Source of the DNA: Paraphysomonas bandaiensis
Lineage: Eukaryota; Chrysophyceae
Assembly (NCBI GenBank): GCA_965644295.1
Contig: CBFFRP010000217.1
Coordinates: 186,001 to 250,000 of the forward strand
Length of the DNA: 64,000 bases
Reading direction: 5' to 3'
The notes below the pieces were generated by a model. It searched no databases, had not been told where the DNA came from, and saw nothing but the letters and a program-made list of their open reading frames with translations. Positions 35,120 to 47,599 of this stretch are shown one piece after another (the first letter of the stretch is position 1; each line of letters opens with the position of its first letter). Position numbers and translations under genes: made by a program.

Positions 35120-35298
35120 GTGAGAGAAGGTTGCTTCAACACATTGTAGAAGAAATCACCTTGATTTGCAGTGCTTATCATGGTAATTGTGGGTTTATGG
35201 TACTGTTTAATGTAGGTGAGCAAGTTTTGTAATCGCGATCAAAGAAGATTGAAGAAGAGAGAAAAAAAAGTTTTTTTCACACCCGCTCTCCCTCACAA
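35101..35298 (-). repeat. Right terminal inverted repeat of Tc1-type element
   Basis: Reverse complement of 30783-30980. Its inner end carries the ATG of the accessory gene. Confidence 0.93.
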
Positions 35299-35583
35299 TA
35301 CATACCTACATACCTACATACATACATACATACATACATACATACATACATACATACATACATACATACATACATACATACATACATACATACATACATA
35401 CATACATACATACATACATACATACATACATACATACATACATACATACATACATACATACATACATACCTACATACATACATACATACATACATACATA
35501 CCTACATACATACATACCTACATACATACATACATACATACATACATACATACATACATACATACATACATACATACATACAT
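35299..35583. repeat. (CATA)n microsatellite, right flank of Tc1 element
   Basis: About 285 bp of CATA repeats with several CCTA variant units (35305, 35313, 35469, 35501, 35517). It continues the array seen left of the element, although the right side is longer and more variable. Confidence 0.93.
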
Positions 35584-35822
35584 CACATGACATCTTTGTG
35601 TTGTAGAGCAGTATACAGCAGTATACATCATAATACCACGTATACTACAACTAATTCCTGGATAATTCTGACGTTACTGTTATACATCACACGTATAAGC
35701 CGTATACAGTACCGTATACGGCTGTATATCTCAGTAGCAGTTAGTCGTCTGTTGAGCTGTGTGATTATGTATATATACGACGAGCCTCATATAGAAACAC
35801 TCGACTAACACACTCTGACAGC

Positions 35823-37824
35823 ATGTCTTTTGTTCGAAAGAAGTATGTTACTCCAGGACACAGTGCACAGAATCCACAGCGTGGTGATCACGGAGAGGTC
35901 GAAGAAGAGGAAGGTGCAGATGAGGACTACAGAGTTAAACAGACTGAAACTATACAGTTCCTGTTAGGCCTGCTGGAGAAGGTACACGTCCTTATGAGAC
36001 AGAGGTAGAGTTGTGTGATGATAGATTTATACAGGCAGCAGCAGAGAGAGACCAGCATCTGTCGGAGATATCTGATCTTAAATCATCTCTTCAGAGGGTG
36101 TGTGTTCAGCATATGTATACATGTCACTCATACACTGCATAGTTAAGTCGAAAAAGTGAGCTTGAAGAAAAGGCATTTAGACGGGTTCTTACAGAGGAGC
36201 GAGCTAGATTTGATAAGAGGGTTCTGAGGAATAAGAACATGATACAGCGAAGGTAAAGCCATTGCCTTAATATATGATAAACCTCACAAAAATGGGACAG
36301 GGACGAACTATTATGTGAATGGGCGGAGATTGGGGTCAGGGTAGGGATGGATGGGGATAATAGAGTAACTCAAGTTCTTCAGAAGTACGTTTCATTCAAT
36401 ATACTTTTCATACTTACGAGTTTCTGCATCTTCAATGCAGAACCTGTGAGCTACTTCCATCTGCACGGAGTAAATCTACCAAGCATTTCCTGTGAGTACT
36501 GCAATTTTGTATTCTTGTTGTGATTTGGTCATTGTTCTGTATAACATATAGCATGTCATGTACATAGCAATGGGTTGATTTATGCGCTTGTAGTCGTACG
36601 ATCCAAGAAGAGGAGGAGGAGGAAGAAGAATATAGTGAAGGGGAGTCCAGTGAACATGTCCAGAGTACCAATCAAGAAACTCGAGATGTAACGTCCGACA
36701 GAGCACATCTATCTCACCAATCTCCTTCGTTGCATCCCTCCACGAACTCTCTTGCTGCACCAGCCGACGAGAGACATCACCCTGGAGATGCATCAGTGTC
36801 ATTGGGTATGCCATCCATTTCCCTGGATGCCAGCTCCGTCAACAGCCATAGCAAGGATCACGATCACGAAAGTATCAGTATGGGATTGGGGAGCCTCTTG
36901 AACCTTCACGACCCGGCCACCACAGAACAACAATCCGAGCAAACTCCTTCCAACAAGCAGAATCAGCACCCGGCTTCAACTTCCTTGTACCATATATCAT
37001 CTACCTCGAACGCTACTGCATCAACCACGAGTAAAGTCAAAGGAAAGGGAGGAAAAGGCGCTAAGAAGCCTAAAAAAAGGGGAATAGTTGGGTCTTCGTC
37101 CCAATCTGACGTCCAGTCTTCATCACCATCGCGCTCTAAATATGTATGATATGACACGAATGTTGCTGGCTACACTTTCTATACTTCTGCATATCATTGC
37201 CATGTTGTCGTCGTGTATATATGTGCGCACATCGTTATATCCTGTAATGATGAATGTATTTAGAGTGAGGTGTCGGCTGCGCTTGGGGTGTCGTCGACAG
37301 GCATAAGTGGTATCAAGGATGCTGGATACACTGTTGTTGAGAGTACCAGCTCCGTGGATTCTACCCACAAGAACAAAAAATACTGGTACAATAAAGCGGC
37401 ATGCATTTACATGTTGTGGTTGTGATGGGATAAAACGTGTATGCCGTGTAATTACCTGATATTTGTATGGATGTACAGGTGGGACCACCTGGTTGACGGT
37501 GACTCCGTAAAAGGTAAGGGAAGTATAATGATGTATATTGTGTGAGGTGGTGTACTTTTGGATTTTACTTTGTGATACCATGGTGTATACTTCTTCATAT
37601 ATACCGACTGTAGTTAATTATTTCTTATCTGTATGGGAGCAGATAAGGTAGCCGATGAACTCATTCTGGGTAGCGGGCTGGATGGAGAAGAAGAGGAGTA
37701 TCGACGAGAGGCAGCTGATGATGCTGCTGAGAGGGCTGCCGAAGAGGACGCTGTTTCTGGTGACGGAAGCAAGAGTATAATATCACTTTTACCAGACGAT
37801 TATGAGCTCAGCGAGTCCATGTAG
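35823..37824 (+). CDS. Coiled-coil, acidic/serine-rich protein of unknown function
   Basis: Exons 35823-35981, 36035-36097, about 36143-36251, 36303-36385, 36440-36491, 36594-37140, and further small exons to a stop at 37822-37824. The first five join in frame. Residues about 40-125 form a charged heptad-like helix (L-L-G-L-L-E-K through A-R-F-D-K-R-V-L-R-N-K-N), a likely coiled coil. A poly-Glu run follows (nine E in ten positions), then a Ser/His/Thr-rich low-complexity stretch and a Lys/Gly-rich basic patch (possible nuclear signal, about 37035-37085). An acidic Ala/Glu-rich C-terminus ends in D-D-Y-E-L-S-E-S-M. I recognise no family. The last exons, after 37263, are less certain than the first six. 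Confidence 0.6.
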
Positions 37825-38215
37825 GAGACGACAGACAAATTCACTCTATGCTATAATTATTCCGTATATTGTATGTGTTGATAATAATGACTGTTACTGT
37901 CAATTCAAACTTGACTACATATATTCTATTAGGTTACTGAGTACATGAGTACATCACAGTAGATCCGTTAGTACAGTGTACTAAACTCTTAAATCTCTTC
38001 AAGTAAAACATGCTATGTAGAATATCGCAACATCTAAGTAATTAAGACTATTCGACGAATACTGTAAATACTATTTCTACCGTGAACGAGAATGTTAAGT
38101 TCTCCGTATTTGTAAGCAATTAAAGCTGCATTTTAAGTTTTTAAATTATAATCGAATAATACAGTAGTTGTAAACAGAGTTTGACATTAGTACTAAACTT
38201 AAACAACTGAACTTG
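37825..38215. other. Intergenic region
   Basis: AT-rich 3' flank of the coiled-coil gene. Nothing else seen. Confidence 0.45.
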
Positions 38216-38930
38216 TAATGCAACGACTCGACCTGGGTGACACTAGTTCTATTACACAGTCTCACATTCCTCTATCAGTTAGTGTGCCTCTTCTTGGATC
38301 ATCACACTCCCTCTCGACTCCCTGTTGCTGGACACACCGGATAACACTCATATCCCACTCCTGTCCAGCTATACACTCTCTTGCATGTGTTCTCTGCCGC
38401 TGGCTAAGACAGCAAAAGAGTCGATTTCGACGCTTCTTCACAGTAGGCCATAACCTTCTGCAAGACCTTCATCCGCATATACCTCCGAGCCACTTGGCAC
38501 AATGCTTAAAGGAAGGCCACCAGATTGCCAATCTCAGAAGGGTACAGTACTGCTTCCCCTGGTGCCTGCCGTATGACACATAAGGCAGTCCCCAATGCAA
38601 ATTGCACACAATGTATGTGTAGTCTTAAGCGTTCCAGTGTGGTAGTAGTAGACTTAGATCACTGCTTTCACTTGACATGCTGTACGTTGTACAATGTCGT
38701 CCCCTACATACACATCTATCATATAGCGAGAATGGTTGCACTTTGATGCTTGCGGCGACGAACAAGCGGTTCTCGTAGCGTTATATAGTAGGATAATAGA
38801 GTTTGTACTGATTAGTTACAGGTAAAGGTCTAACTAGTTTGTCTAGCATTCATCTAGCTACTGAGTTGGTGCAGATTTTTAACGCCTATTGCTAATACTA
38901 AGACTTTCAATATGTAATGCAACGCACTCT
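38216..38930. repeat. Dispersed repeat, fragments shared with 46.0-47.3 kb
   Basis: 38220-38570 is related, in inverted orientation, to 46000-46290 (shared blocks such as CCCTGTTGCTGGA and GCAAGACCTTCATCC). 38748-38920 is related, in direct orientation and with very few differences, to 47172-47340 (shared core GTAGGATAATAGAGTTTGTA). The open frame at 38218-38583 lies inside the first block and is not conserved as a frame in the other copy. It is treated as repeat sequence, not a gene. Confidence 0.75.
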
Positions 38931-39517
38931 TAACCCTTTATTGTCATTTGTCATTCACTAAATTTATATCTTCACTACGTCTCTACTACCTATCAATATA
39001 ATCCGATCTGAGTTCGTCAAAATGTCACAATAGTGAACGGTATTCCATGGCACATCAAAATGTTCATATAATGTTGTCATTAAATACTAAATACTGTATT
39101 CTCAAGAGAGTGTTGTATTCCAAGCTCAATTACTTCTAGCTTATGATGTGATATTCAATTGGGGAATTTATAATTCGATGAAGACTTCTCCCGAAATGTA
39201 GTTTTCTACGAACGTGCCATCTTGTGGCAAAGATTCGAGGCTTTGGATGTACAACAGCAGGTTTTCAGCAATAGTAATTATATGAATTTAAATTATGTTG
39301 AGCAAGTAGTATTTATGCTGGAGTGAATCGTGTATCTAATGAGACACCTCTGCAGCCCATTATATTATACTACGTATATCTAGCTACATTACGTATTGAT
39401 GGTGGCGGAAGCAAACTACATGACGCTGCATTGCTTTAAAATCCTGAGAATAGGCTTATCACTACACTTATGCACAGGGAAATTAAAGGACAGCTTTGGT
39501 ATCGGGTGATAACAAGA
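38931..39517. other. Intergenic region
   Basis: No gene or repeat recognised before the 3' end of the PH-PIH1 gene. Confidence 0.45.
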
Positions 39518-42267
39518 TTACTCGTATATCCCCCATGCACCATCCAGCCCAGCAGGCGCCATGAGGTCGGTCTCCATAGCTTGGCAATCGGTGTCAGTGG
39601 GGGTCAGGAAACCTTGCAAAGGAGGACACTCCTGTGCGTCGAATGACATAACAATGTGCGTCAACCACGTCTCCACCTGCACATGGACAAGAAATTGTGA
39701 CCACATAAAACACATTTGAACTGTACATCAACACATGCGGCATATATAAGTGCGCTACATCTAATAAACTAGTTCGACGCAGGTGCATGAGCATAAATTA
39801 TATAAATACCTGATCAGTAAGGTCAAGAAGAGTGTCTATATCGTCCATCAGTGGTAATCCATCAGTTGACTTGTTCGCAGGACACTGTTTCTCGTTGAGT
39901 TTATCCTCGAGCCTACCTCTTGTCATACTGTCTGACGCACCAGCGGCCCAGGACTTAAGGTCCTTATTAAGATACCTCACTTCGCTTACAGTTCTGTTTA
40001 CGCGTAGCACACTGTCTCTAGGATAAGTAAACTCCAAACTGAGAACCGCCTTGTGCTCCTATTTTTCATCACCCGAGTATATATTAAAGAAATAATACAG
40101 GACCGTATAAAAATTGCAACTAGATGAAGCAAGATAATTTACACGCTACGCACCTTTGACGCAAACCAGCCCTCGCCTTCCACCTCCACGAACTTCGCTC
40201 CCTTAACCTGCAACATACGTCACCAGAGCACATGATACTGCATTTATTACCTTGCATGCGAGTGGCTGGGAATCTGACACAGGCCTCAGCATCCGCTGCC
40301 CCCCTTCTGAGTAAGCTATTGTCCATCCCTCTGCTAGTCTGTACCATGTTGACCCGTCCGGCATACTCCTGAAAATGTCCAAACGCATGAGATACATCAG
40401 ACGATGTGTATTGTATATACCTTCGTCCGTAAACCAATACCTTGGCTCCCTGAAGCAATGTTTTGACCCTATAACACGTGGCATGAATATTTCGATATAG
40501 ACAAAGTAATACGAAACAGATACCTAGGTGCACTCTTCTCCGGACGTTGTTTAACTACTGAACCGACCTACACACACAAGCGAGTACAAAATCAGAGCGA
40601 AACACAACATAAGTTATCACCGTAACGAAAAAAATAAGGCCCACCTGTCGCTCTACCCTGAAAGCAATATATCTCTTGGGGGCAACAGGAGCAGTGATGT
40701 CTACACTTTGTGCCTTGGCCTGCATAGCAGCCGTAACTGCACTCTTAAATTTGCCCTTATTGCCTCTTGACAATGAGAACATAGATCCTTTCCGGCCTCC
40801 ACTTGCATCTACACTTCCCCCAATAGGTACACTACTCGGCCTAAGACGATATCATCACAAAACATACCGTATACTCAGACATATATGATAGAAACAGTGC
40901 ACGTCACTATTGCGAAGTACCTATTGCCATTACTGTTATCCCCAACGTCTCCGTTCGCCTCGGCCTCAGATAGCGCCTAGAAATTATTATTCCAAAAAAA
41001 ACGCGAAAACTTAAAAGAGCACCTCGTATATCTGGACACTTTTCTTTTCTTCTCGAATGCTAATTGGAAGATGCATTTCCACCACAACATCACCCTTATA
41101 TCTCTGTAAACAGAATCAAGCTACGCAATGCAATATCTGGTAACGCTACAAAACGCACTACAGATAGCAGAACTGAAGTGGTGACATACCTTGGAGAGCT
41201 TCGGCATGGTAAACGTCTTATCTAGAGAGCCAACCTCGCTGTTTCCTCCAGATGCCTTCTCTTTGTCTCTGGATACGAGGGCGTCTATGATCTTGATACC
41301 CACCTAGTGTTAAAATATATTTAGTATATATATCGGCATTCATAATAAATTTTCGAGTTACCTCTTCCTTGGTCTCAGCAGATTTATCCGCGATGCAGTC
41401 TTGCATAGTGGTGGAATTCACACACACATCAATTACTGCACACTCCTCTGCATTTTTATCCACTGTCCGTCTGAAAGTTGAGCCCAGGACCATCACTGGC
41501 CATCGCTTATGACCTCGTTTGGTGCCATTACTAGGCACCTCGCTGCACTCGCACACGTTAATAAAAACCTATTTCACCAACCGTATGTCAGCCTACGTGT
41601 AGTATTCAATGACAAAAAGTGCACACACCTTCATCCCTCCATCTCGTCTGGTTTTGAGGACGAAACCTGGCTCAGGAGTAACAGTCAATTTACCGGGATA
41701 CCCACCACTGCTAATGCTCGTCGTCGTGTTACTTCGTGAAAAATCTCCTTCGACGCCAGCGGAGGATATCGGAGTAACAGATGGTCGCTGAGCTACTATC
41801 TCCTCGGCATTCCATAATTTACTAATGCTCCGGATGGGAAGGGTCTCCCCGTTTACACCAATGGCAGCGACACGCCGGCTCTCGTCGTCGTTGAGATCAT
41901 CTCCAGGCTGCAGCACAAGACTGGGGTTGTACTGTGCGAATGATATATGTTTATAGAGTGCCTCTTTCCACATACTGGCTTCCGATTCACTGGCTGCTGA
42001 CACGAGTAGGTCCTTACCCGTGTTGACATCTATTAGATATATCTTAGTACGGTCTTCTTCTGTGGGCTCTTCGGGCTCCTGCAGCTCCATCCCACCAACC
42101 ACTAAACACCCCTTAGGGTTGATTCCATAAGGGGGTTGTTCCTTTCCAGAAGTTTTTTCGAAATAAGTCAGGCGGCCCTGCTCCAGCACGAAGAACCTTC
42201 TCTTCCAGTTCCTGACGACATGTCCCTGTTTCTTAAGATATCCAGTCACTAGAGGCGGACCGGACAT
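39518..42267 (-). CDS. PH-PIH1 domain protein
   Basis: ATG at 42267; stop at 39518. The first exon (42267-41629) starts with a PH domain. It opens G-Y-L-K-K-Q-G-H-V-V-R-N-W-K-R-R-F-F-V-L (the basic phosphoinositide loop) and closes with the invariant Trp in S-M-W-K-E-A-L near residue 107. After a linker, P-E-P-G-F-V-L-K-T-R-R starts a PIH1 domain that continues in the next exon with K-V-F-I-N-V-C and V-P, then D-V-C-V-N-S and, across the next junction, V-G-I-K-I-I-D-A-L. About seven smaller exons follow (41303 down to 39518), containing a possible CS-like or second globular region and ending G-A-W-G-I-Y-E. PIH1 proteins assemble R2TP-type chaperones and dynein arms; PH would tether to membrane lipid. 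It shares a divergent promoter region with CDC23. Exon details after 41190 are approximate. Confidence 0.8.
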
Positions 42268-42981
42268 TTATTAATTTATATTCGAGTATATCTAACAGTG
42301 ACTAGTTCAGACACATGCTGTGAGTGGTGTGTCAGGTGGCGTAAGGTGATCTATGGGTAGATAGAGGACTGGGTGTGTTGGAGGGGTATATCTTTGCTGT
42401 TAGGGGATTACAGTGATAAGGAGAGACTCTGCTGTTGCTGATGTAGTGAGGATGTGAAGTGGTGTTGAATGAATGCAATGGTCGGTATGGTTGAGAGGGG
42501 AGTGTAGTTATGGGGTGTGTAGAGTAGTATAATAGCAGTGATATCTGCTGATGTTAATGTCTGCATACACACAGGCAGACATATACATGCACTGCTGCTG
42601 TATTGTACGTACATGTATGTATGTACATAGACACTTGATGTACACACCTCCGTACACATCCACACTACGTGCTGGTGTATATCAAACTACATTCACAATC
42701 TTGGGAAAACTCGTACTGTGAATCTGTAAAATCGAATTTTTAATGAAAAATCCCATATTTTTTGAATCACTGGTGTGGTTTATAGGAATGTGTTCTACAC
42801 AGTGTACTCTGTACAGTATCTACACATACACATACATATTTAAATATACATACACAAGCTATACACACGCCTGCTGTCAGACCATACCTCTCATTAGCCA
42901 TAACACTCTCACCCCTCCTCTCCCTCTACACTACCTACCAACCATATACATCAGTCCCAGTGTACCCAATCTCACATAAAA
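42268..42981. promoter_or_regulatory. Divergent promoter region between PH-PIH1 and CDC23 genes
   Basis: 714 bp between two divergent start codons. It holds short alternating TGTAC/TATG runs at 42600-42630 and C/T-rich tracts just before the CDC23 ATG (42900-42970). No ORF of note. Regulatory role inferred from position. Confidence 0.45.
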
Positions 42982-45704
42982 ATGAGCATTGTGAGGTCTC
43001 TTAGACGTGATTTAAGCAGAGCCATGGAGGAGATGTCCATTAGAGGGCTTACACTATCATCTAAATGGGCTGGAGAGATGTTAATGGGTATGCCAGATGA
43101 TATCGATGTGGAGTATGATGAGGATATAGAAGTAGAGCATATCCCCCCGAAGGAGAGGGGTGTTATCGGGTATGCGAGGGCACTTATGGTGGCTGGAGAG
43201 TATCGGCGGAGTGCTCATGTGTTGCGGGGTCATAAGGGTGGAGTTAAGAGTAATGTCGGTGTGTTTCAGCTATGCTACTCGTTGTATATGGCAGGCGAGA
43301 AGATTAAGACTCAGGCTGCTGCTGAGAATACGACAAGTAGTAACTCTCCTGTGAATCCACTGCTGGGTGATGTACGCGCGGAGTTATTGCCCATGTACAA
43401 GAACAGTTTAATAGACGGGAACGACGAGATGGATCCCCACCTTATGTTTATTTTGGGAATAGTGCTCCGAGATATGAGGGCTGCAGGGTCACCTCAGTCC
43501 AACACCCATTGTGACCCCTGTCCATTGACCATACTGATGGAGTCCGCTCGTAGATACCCATACAACTGGTACCTGCAGTATTAAATGATAAAGCCTGAAT
43601 GTATTGCTTGACTTATGGTTATACATATAATGCTTGCTCAAAAAGTATATGTATGCCTGTATATGAGTAAAATCTGTGCGTAGGTCATGTTGGTTAGAGA
43701 TAGCAGATTCCTATGTGTCGAGTGGGAACCCCGTTGCTCCACTTCCTGCATTTCCTCCTTTTTTACTTCAGCTTTCTCACTGTTTGACTGGTGCTGCTGG
43801 TACTACAAACTCGCTCTCTGTTGGGGAGCGGGATGTACCAGCAGCTGTGTTTCTTGCACATCTCCTAGTGGAACAGCATAAGGGTACTACAGCTCTATCC
43901 ATTCTCGATCAGTTGCAACCTGTCCTCCCCAATTCGCTGCCTGTGCTAACACAGGTATGTACAGTGATGGGCGATTCAATTGCACAGTTGTGTATTCTCT
44001 ATTCTCTGTGTGCTAGCACCTCTTTGTGTTCTATATGCATTGTGATGACTGTCTCCTCTAGGTAGCGCTTGCCCATTACGGCTTGCGAGAATACGAGGAA
44101 GCCCAGGCTGTGTTTGAGAGGGTGCATGCGGCCGACCCACATCGCCTGGATCAACTTGACACGTACTCTAATATACTCTATGTAAAAGAGAGGCGGGCGG
44201 AGTTATCCCACCTCGCTCACATATGCGTAAAAGTAAACAGCCTAATAAAATTACACAGTTTTTTTTTATTCTGATATATTATGGTCGCTAGGTGGATAAG
44301 TACCGAGCCGAAACATGCTGTGTAATTGGAAATTATTACTCCTTAAAGGTATTGTGCAACTTTAAGATTGTGTTGTTAGCAATACGTATACGTATGTATG
44401 CGTGTACATGTATTGACGGTTACCTCTATAGGGGCAGCATGACAAGGCGGTACTGAGCTTTCAGCGGGCCCTCAAAGTAAATCGCCGCTATCTCTCTGCC
44501 TGGACCTTAATGGGACATGAGTACGTAGAATTGCGTAACACATCTGCCGCCGTACAGTGCTATCGGCGAGCAGTGGATGTTGATCCATCTGACTATAGAG
44601 CATGGTACGGACTGGGTCAGACGTATGAAATGCTGCACCTGCTACAGTATGGGTTACACTATTACAAGAGAGCTGCGGCATTGCACCCAGGGGATGCCCG
44701 TATGTGGAGCGCCGTGGGAAGCTGCCTAGCCCGACTTACAGCAGCAGCAGCTGGGTCAACTACACGTGAGGCAGTACTTAGGGCCAAGAGAGAGGCGATA
44801 TCAGCCTACGAGAGGGCTGTTGCCTGCAATGATAGGTGATCAGTTGTCCTGTTGCTAGAATTGAAACCCCTATTATACAGTGTATATTAATGCACATGAG
44901 AGCGTTACTACATCACTATCAACTAGTCCAGAGTTAACGTGTGTTGTAGGGAAGGACTTGCCACCAGGGAGTTGGCTCGGTTATACAGGTGTGGTACCAA
45001 CTCGTAACATTGCATTGTGTACGTTTGGTTTGAAATAGCATGGAGCTATAAATGTGGACGTATGATTTGGTTTCACTGTTGTGGTAGGGAGATGGGCGAT
45101 AGCGATCGGGCTGCGGTCTACTACAGCAAACACTTGGCCTCTCGTGAACAGGGAAATGGTGAAATGGCTGATAGTGTGGTTGATGGAGATGCAGCTGAGG
45201 GCCTTTTATTTCTGGCTACACATGCATACGGACAGGGTGATGCAGCCACGGCGGAGAAGCATTGTCTTAGGTATATTGCATGTTTCAGTTCTCATAAACT
45301 TGCATGCTTAACCGTTCCTCATTGGGAATATATTCTAAATTTGACTTATGCTACCCTCCATTAGTAGTATGTATGTGTACGCAGATAACCTTGCACGTCA
45401 CCTTGTGGATAGATATTTGTAGTTTATTGCTTTATACAGAACATTTTGTACTTTATTGATTGAAATTGATCTCATGACGAAACCCTTCTGTATCTATAGA
45501 TTGGTGGGTTACAGGGGCCCAGAGGGTGCTGAGGCCAAGAGTATTTTGCGAGAAATACGGCACGCTCTGCATCACACACCAGACCGCTATGAGGAAGACA
45601 CCGACCTTGTAGGTTCTCCGGATGAGGAGCTGCCACCAAGACTCAGCAGAGATAGCATCAGTGGTAGACTAACTAGGTCGTCACAGAGACGGGATCAGTC
45701 ATAG
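42982..45704 (+). CDS. CDC23: Anaphase-promoting complex subunit CDC23/APC8
   Basis: At least eight exons from ATG 42982 to the stop at 45702-45704. First exon 42982-43568; later exons near 43686-43953, 44063-44231, 44292-44349, 44433-44835, 44950-44986, 45089-45270 and 45501-45704. Tandem TPR helices fill the centre. The family's strongest block is clear: [12 protein letters not shown], then [26 protein letters not shown], and [16 protein letters not shown]23/APC8 is a TPR scaffold of the APC/C ubiquitin ligase that targets cyclin B and securin at mitosis. The N-terminal domain (residues 1-190) is more divergent but contains the S-x-K-W-x-x-E motif. The C-terminal ~60 residues are polar and may be phosphorylated. 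Confidence 0.93.
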
Positions 45705-46827
45705 ATTATTGATTATTGAATGGAAAACATAGTAAATACCCTAGCATATACCCGAAGCAGATATATATAGTATAGTCTTGGATATGATATTTCTTACTAG
45801 AACTTCGGTAGTGAAAATAATTGATAAAGCAGATTAAATAACGTTTAGTAGATGTCTGTCTATTTAGCAATGCAAGAGTCAGAACCAGATTAAAATCTAG
45901 ATGAACAAAGTAGTAAAGCTAGCATCCAGTGCAAAATCTGATATCCCTCTATTTAACGCAACGAGAACTGCTTGTGCGACCTGGTGGCCTCTCCCTTTAT
46001 CATTTAGTAGGTGTTGTGCCAAGTGGTTTGGATATATGTGGATGAAGGTCTTGCTAAAGGCTTTGATCTACTGTGGAGAAGCGTCGGTAACGGCTCTTTT
46101 TCCAGTAGCAGAGTACACATGGAAGAAAGGAGATAGTTGGGTACGGACCAGTGGGATACATGGGTTCTCCGGTATATCCAGCAACAGGGCTTCGAGGGGA
46201 AGGGTGACGATACAAAAGAGGCAATATCTGATTGAGGAGTGTGGGACTGCGCACACAACTGAACAAGGGTCACCAAGGTCAAGTACTCTGATAAATCTAT
46301 GCACAATATGAGCATGATTGTGAGGAGAGACTCGGATGTCCTCGGCTGCACTTAGTGACTGAGTGGGTGCACGTGGGATACCGGCTGAGGCATAGGGTGC
46401 GTGTGGAAGAAAATTGATGGCAAGGTATCAGTGACGAAAGGAGAGGAGATAGTTTGTCCGGAGGTTTTCGAGGAGTGTGTGTAACAACAATGCAGTGTGA
46501 GGTTGTATGTGTGGTGGGCAGAAAGTTGGTGGGGATGTTCGAGTGGATGCTATTAACTGATAATATATATGAAAGGCAGTTTGATTATTTATTGCTGGAT
46601 TTATATACTAGTGCAGGATAAAACAAATTGTAACCATAGTTTGTGCAATAGATAGTATATATGATGACAATAATGATATTAAGCTACTAGATCTACAAAT
46701 TCTTTGTCTCTGTGCTGCGGTAGATATAGCGAGTAGTTCACCCTACTTCGAATTATATGACCGTCACTTCAAGAATACAGTAGTTGAAAAGTTGAACACA
46801 GAGTGCATCAAATAGTGATGATATTCC
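45705..46827. repeat. Repeat-rich intergenic region
   Basis: 46000-46300 is an inverted relative of 38220-38570 (see that entry). The frames on both strands here (45901-46311 plus, 46004-46351 minus) overlap the repeat and have no family features. The remainder appears empty. Confidence 0.55.
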
Positions 46828-47527
46828 CTCAACAAAGTTGGACTCGCACCTTTTCGTGGTGTTCTGGGGGATAAGTACAGGAGAGATTCTCACTGGGAAA
46901 CTAACGTGAGCCGCAAACATTAATAGTCAGCAGATATTCTTCTGCCCACTCATAGAAGAATGCTTGTGTGGTACAAGGGACACCAGTAAGTGTGACTTGT
47001 GTATAGACGTCTTTGGGCCCTGACGAATAAACAGGCATCCGGGAATGGGCCCGTCTGAAGGGCATCAGGTACAGGGCCCACCTGAAGGGTAACCGGGGTA
47101 TTGGGCTGCCTGCTGAAGTCAAGCATCCGGGATGTTCACCTTAAGAACTCAGAGCGGAAGTGGTCGCACCTTGGTGCTTGCGGCGATGCACATGCAGCTT
47201 CCGTAGCGTTAAATAGTAGGATAATAGAGTTTGTACTGATTAGTTACAGGTAGAGGTCTAACTAGTTTGTCTAGCATTCATCTAGCTACTAAGTTGGTGC
47301 AGGTTTTTAACGCCTATTGCTAATAATAAGGCTTTCAATATATACAGTGATGATATTAGTGAAGCAGAAATATTATAAAACCGTGACTATATTTGCCCGC
47401 TATATCAGCTTATCTCTCCACGACATTCGTACATTGTTTGATGAACTCACGTTAGTTTCCCGGAGAGATTTCTCCGGTACTTATCCCCCAGAACACCACA
47501 AAAAGGCGCAAGTCCGATTTTGTTGAG
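46828..47527. mobile_element. 700 bp TIR element (MITE-like)
   Basis: The ends are long imperfect inverted repeats of about 82 bp: 46828-46909, beginning CTCAACAAAGTTGGACTCGC, and 47446-47527 in reverse. Both contain GTGTTCTGGGGGATAAGTAC and end near GGGAAACTAACGTGAG. The interior holds the 170 bp module also seen at 38748-38920. No target duplication could be fixed and no transposase is present, so it is a non-autonomous element of unknown superfamily. Confidence 0.75.
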
Positions 47528-47599
47528 AGAGCAAAAGTCAACATTATGCAATGTAATAATTGCCATTATAATTTAATTGAATCTGCATGAAATATTTGA

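Larger units (their letters stand above)
30783..35298. mobile_element. Tc1-type DNA transposon with 198 bp TIRs, two genes and nested hAT
   Basis: Terminal inverted repeats 30783-30980 and 35101-35298 (198 bp) match by eye without difference, starting TTGTGAGGGAGAGCGGGTGT. A TA lies on each side (30781-30782, 35299-35300), as expected for Tc1/mariner insertion. The interior has a transposase gene reading inward from the left and an unrelated gene reading inward from the right. Both start codons sit at the inner edge of a TIR, so the TIRs probably carry the promoters. The length of 4516 bp includes a nested 1033 bp hAT element. Confidence 0.92.

Noticed and set aside
38218-38746. 121- and 73-codon ORFs
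   Set aside because: They lie in a dispersed repeat whose other copy (46.0-46.3 kb) does not conserve the frame.
45901-46311. 136-codon plus-strand ORF and three overlapping minus ORFs
   Set aside because: Antisense and sense frames of the same repeat block, no domain, no shared frame.
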